From assembly GCA_030847615.1 (NCBI GenBank), contig JAUMIR010000004.1, positions 228,698,501-228,762,500 of the forward strand: a stretch of 64,000 bases of DNA. The letters are read 5' to 3'. The notes beneath the pieces were generated by a model. That model saw nothing but the letters and a program-made list of their open reading frames with translations. It was not told where the DNA came from and did no database searches. The position numbers and the translations under genes were made by a program. This document shows positions 63,606-64,000 of the stretch, piece after piece. The stretch comes from Gambelia wislizenii. Lineage: Eukaryota > Chordata > Lepidosauria > Squamata > Crotaphytidae. Position 1 is the stretch's first letter. Every line of letters starts with the position of its first letter.

Positions 63606-64000
63606 GGACTTTATCAGATGCGACAAATATGACATCATAAAGACACCTAATGATCGCCAAAGGGCACGCGTACCAGATGACGTTGTCCTTTCGCGATCAT
63701 ATCGTGTTAAAAAGCCATCTTATTTTATTGACAGGCTAAGCCATCAATAGATCTCTCATTCTGCTTTGTTGCCGGCATTGCCAGCAATTGAATCCTCATG
63801 CCATTGTACTCACGTGCCTGCTGTGTCAATGACAGAACACTTCCGGGTGAGATTCCAGGTAAGGGACACTCTTTTTATAACCCCCGCGTACTTGGGACTT
63901 TTAAAGTGTGTTTTGTGCTTTGCTGTACTTTTTATGTCTTTATTTTGCTTTTATTTTTGAATTTGTCACACTAGCGTCTTCTCACGAGAATCAGCGAGAT
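63606..64000 (+). mobile_element. TIR-family DNA transposon, type A, cut by the window end
   Basis: It begins ggactttatcagatgcgac and is collinear with the first about 395 bp of 21202-21782 and 55709 ('cacctaatgatcgcc', 'aagccatcaatagatctc', 'ttccaggtaagg', 'ttatttttgaatttg'). The hairpin and right TIR should lie just beyond the window. Confidence 0.82.

Noticed and set aside
1..64000. CRISPR array, tRNA or rRNA genes, bacterial-type operons
   Set aside because: No regularly spaced identical repeats with unique spacers, no tRNA cloverleaf apart from SINE heads, and no prokaryotic coding density. The tRNA-like heads belong to SINEs.

Overview
The window reads as non-coding DNA from a squamate reptile, most likely a lizard. 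That inference rests on the repeat mix: CR1, L2-like and BovB/RTE LINEs, SINEs with BovB-like tails, a Penelope-like element, an Ngaro-type tyrosine-recombinase retroelement, and many hAT, Tigger, mariner and other short DNA transposons. I recognise no host protein-coding exon, tRNA, rRNA or CRISPR array. Almost every long open frame is a decayed transposon protein or a chance frame.

Layout. 1-4350 holds SINE and MITE debris, two long foldback elements (2181-2487, 3541-3872) and a 92-bp inverted duplication. 4352-10707 is a structurally near-complete but mutated Ngaro-like element on the minus strand, in the order A1 - gag - RT/RNase H - tyrosine recombinase - B1 - A2 - B2. 10.7-21.8 kb holds SINEs, two closely similar CR1 copies, three members of one terminal-inverted-repeat (TIR) family, a solo LTR and a Tigger-like MITE. 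21.9-25.1 kb is a LINE graveyard: a BovB element split by an L2 insertion, next to a second LINE type. 25-34 kb holds a foldback, two hAT elements, a mariner remnant, another copy of the second LINE type and a BovB tail. 34-41 kb holds two solo LTRs, a palindrome-rich AT tract, one full TIR-family element, and an older LINE broken by a SINE and by a 1.8-kb L2 with an open reverse-transcriptase frame. 41-51 kb is repeat-poor. 51.4-54.3 kb holds a Penelope-like element with a GIY-YIG endonuclease, a CR1 fragment and a BovB fragment. 55-64 kb holds nested MITE/SINE/LINE insertions, a Tigger element resembling mammalian MER2, another CR1, and a TIR-family copy cut by the window edge.

How the parts relate. 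The autonomous elements supply enzymes by copy-and-paste (CR1, L2, BovB, Penelope, Ngaro, LTR elements) or by cut-and-paste transposase (mariner, hAT, Tigger, and an unidentified transposase for the TIR family). The SINE tails resemble the tails of LINEs in the same window, which fits parasitism of those reverse transcriptases. Nesting gives a relative order: TIR-family elements and BovB are hosts of later insertions, while L2 and the solo LTRs are guests. No function for the host is implied. The most notable items are the split-direct-repeat Ngaro element, the multi-copy TIR family with apparent 3-bp target duplications and a conserved hairpin, and the MER2-like element.
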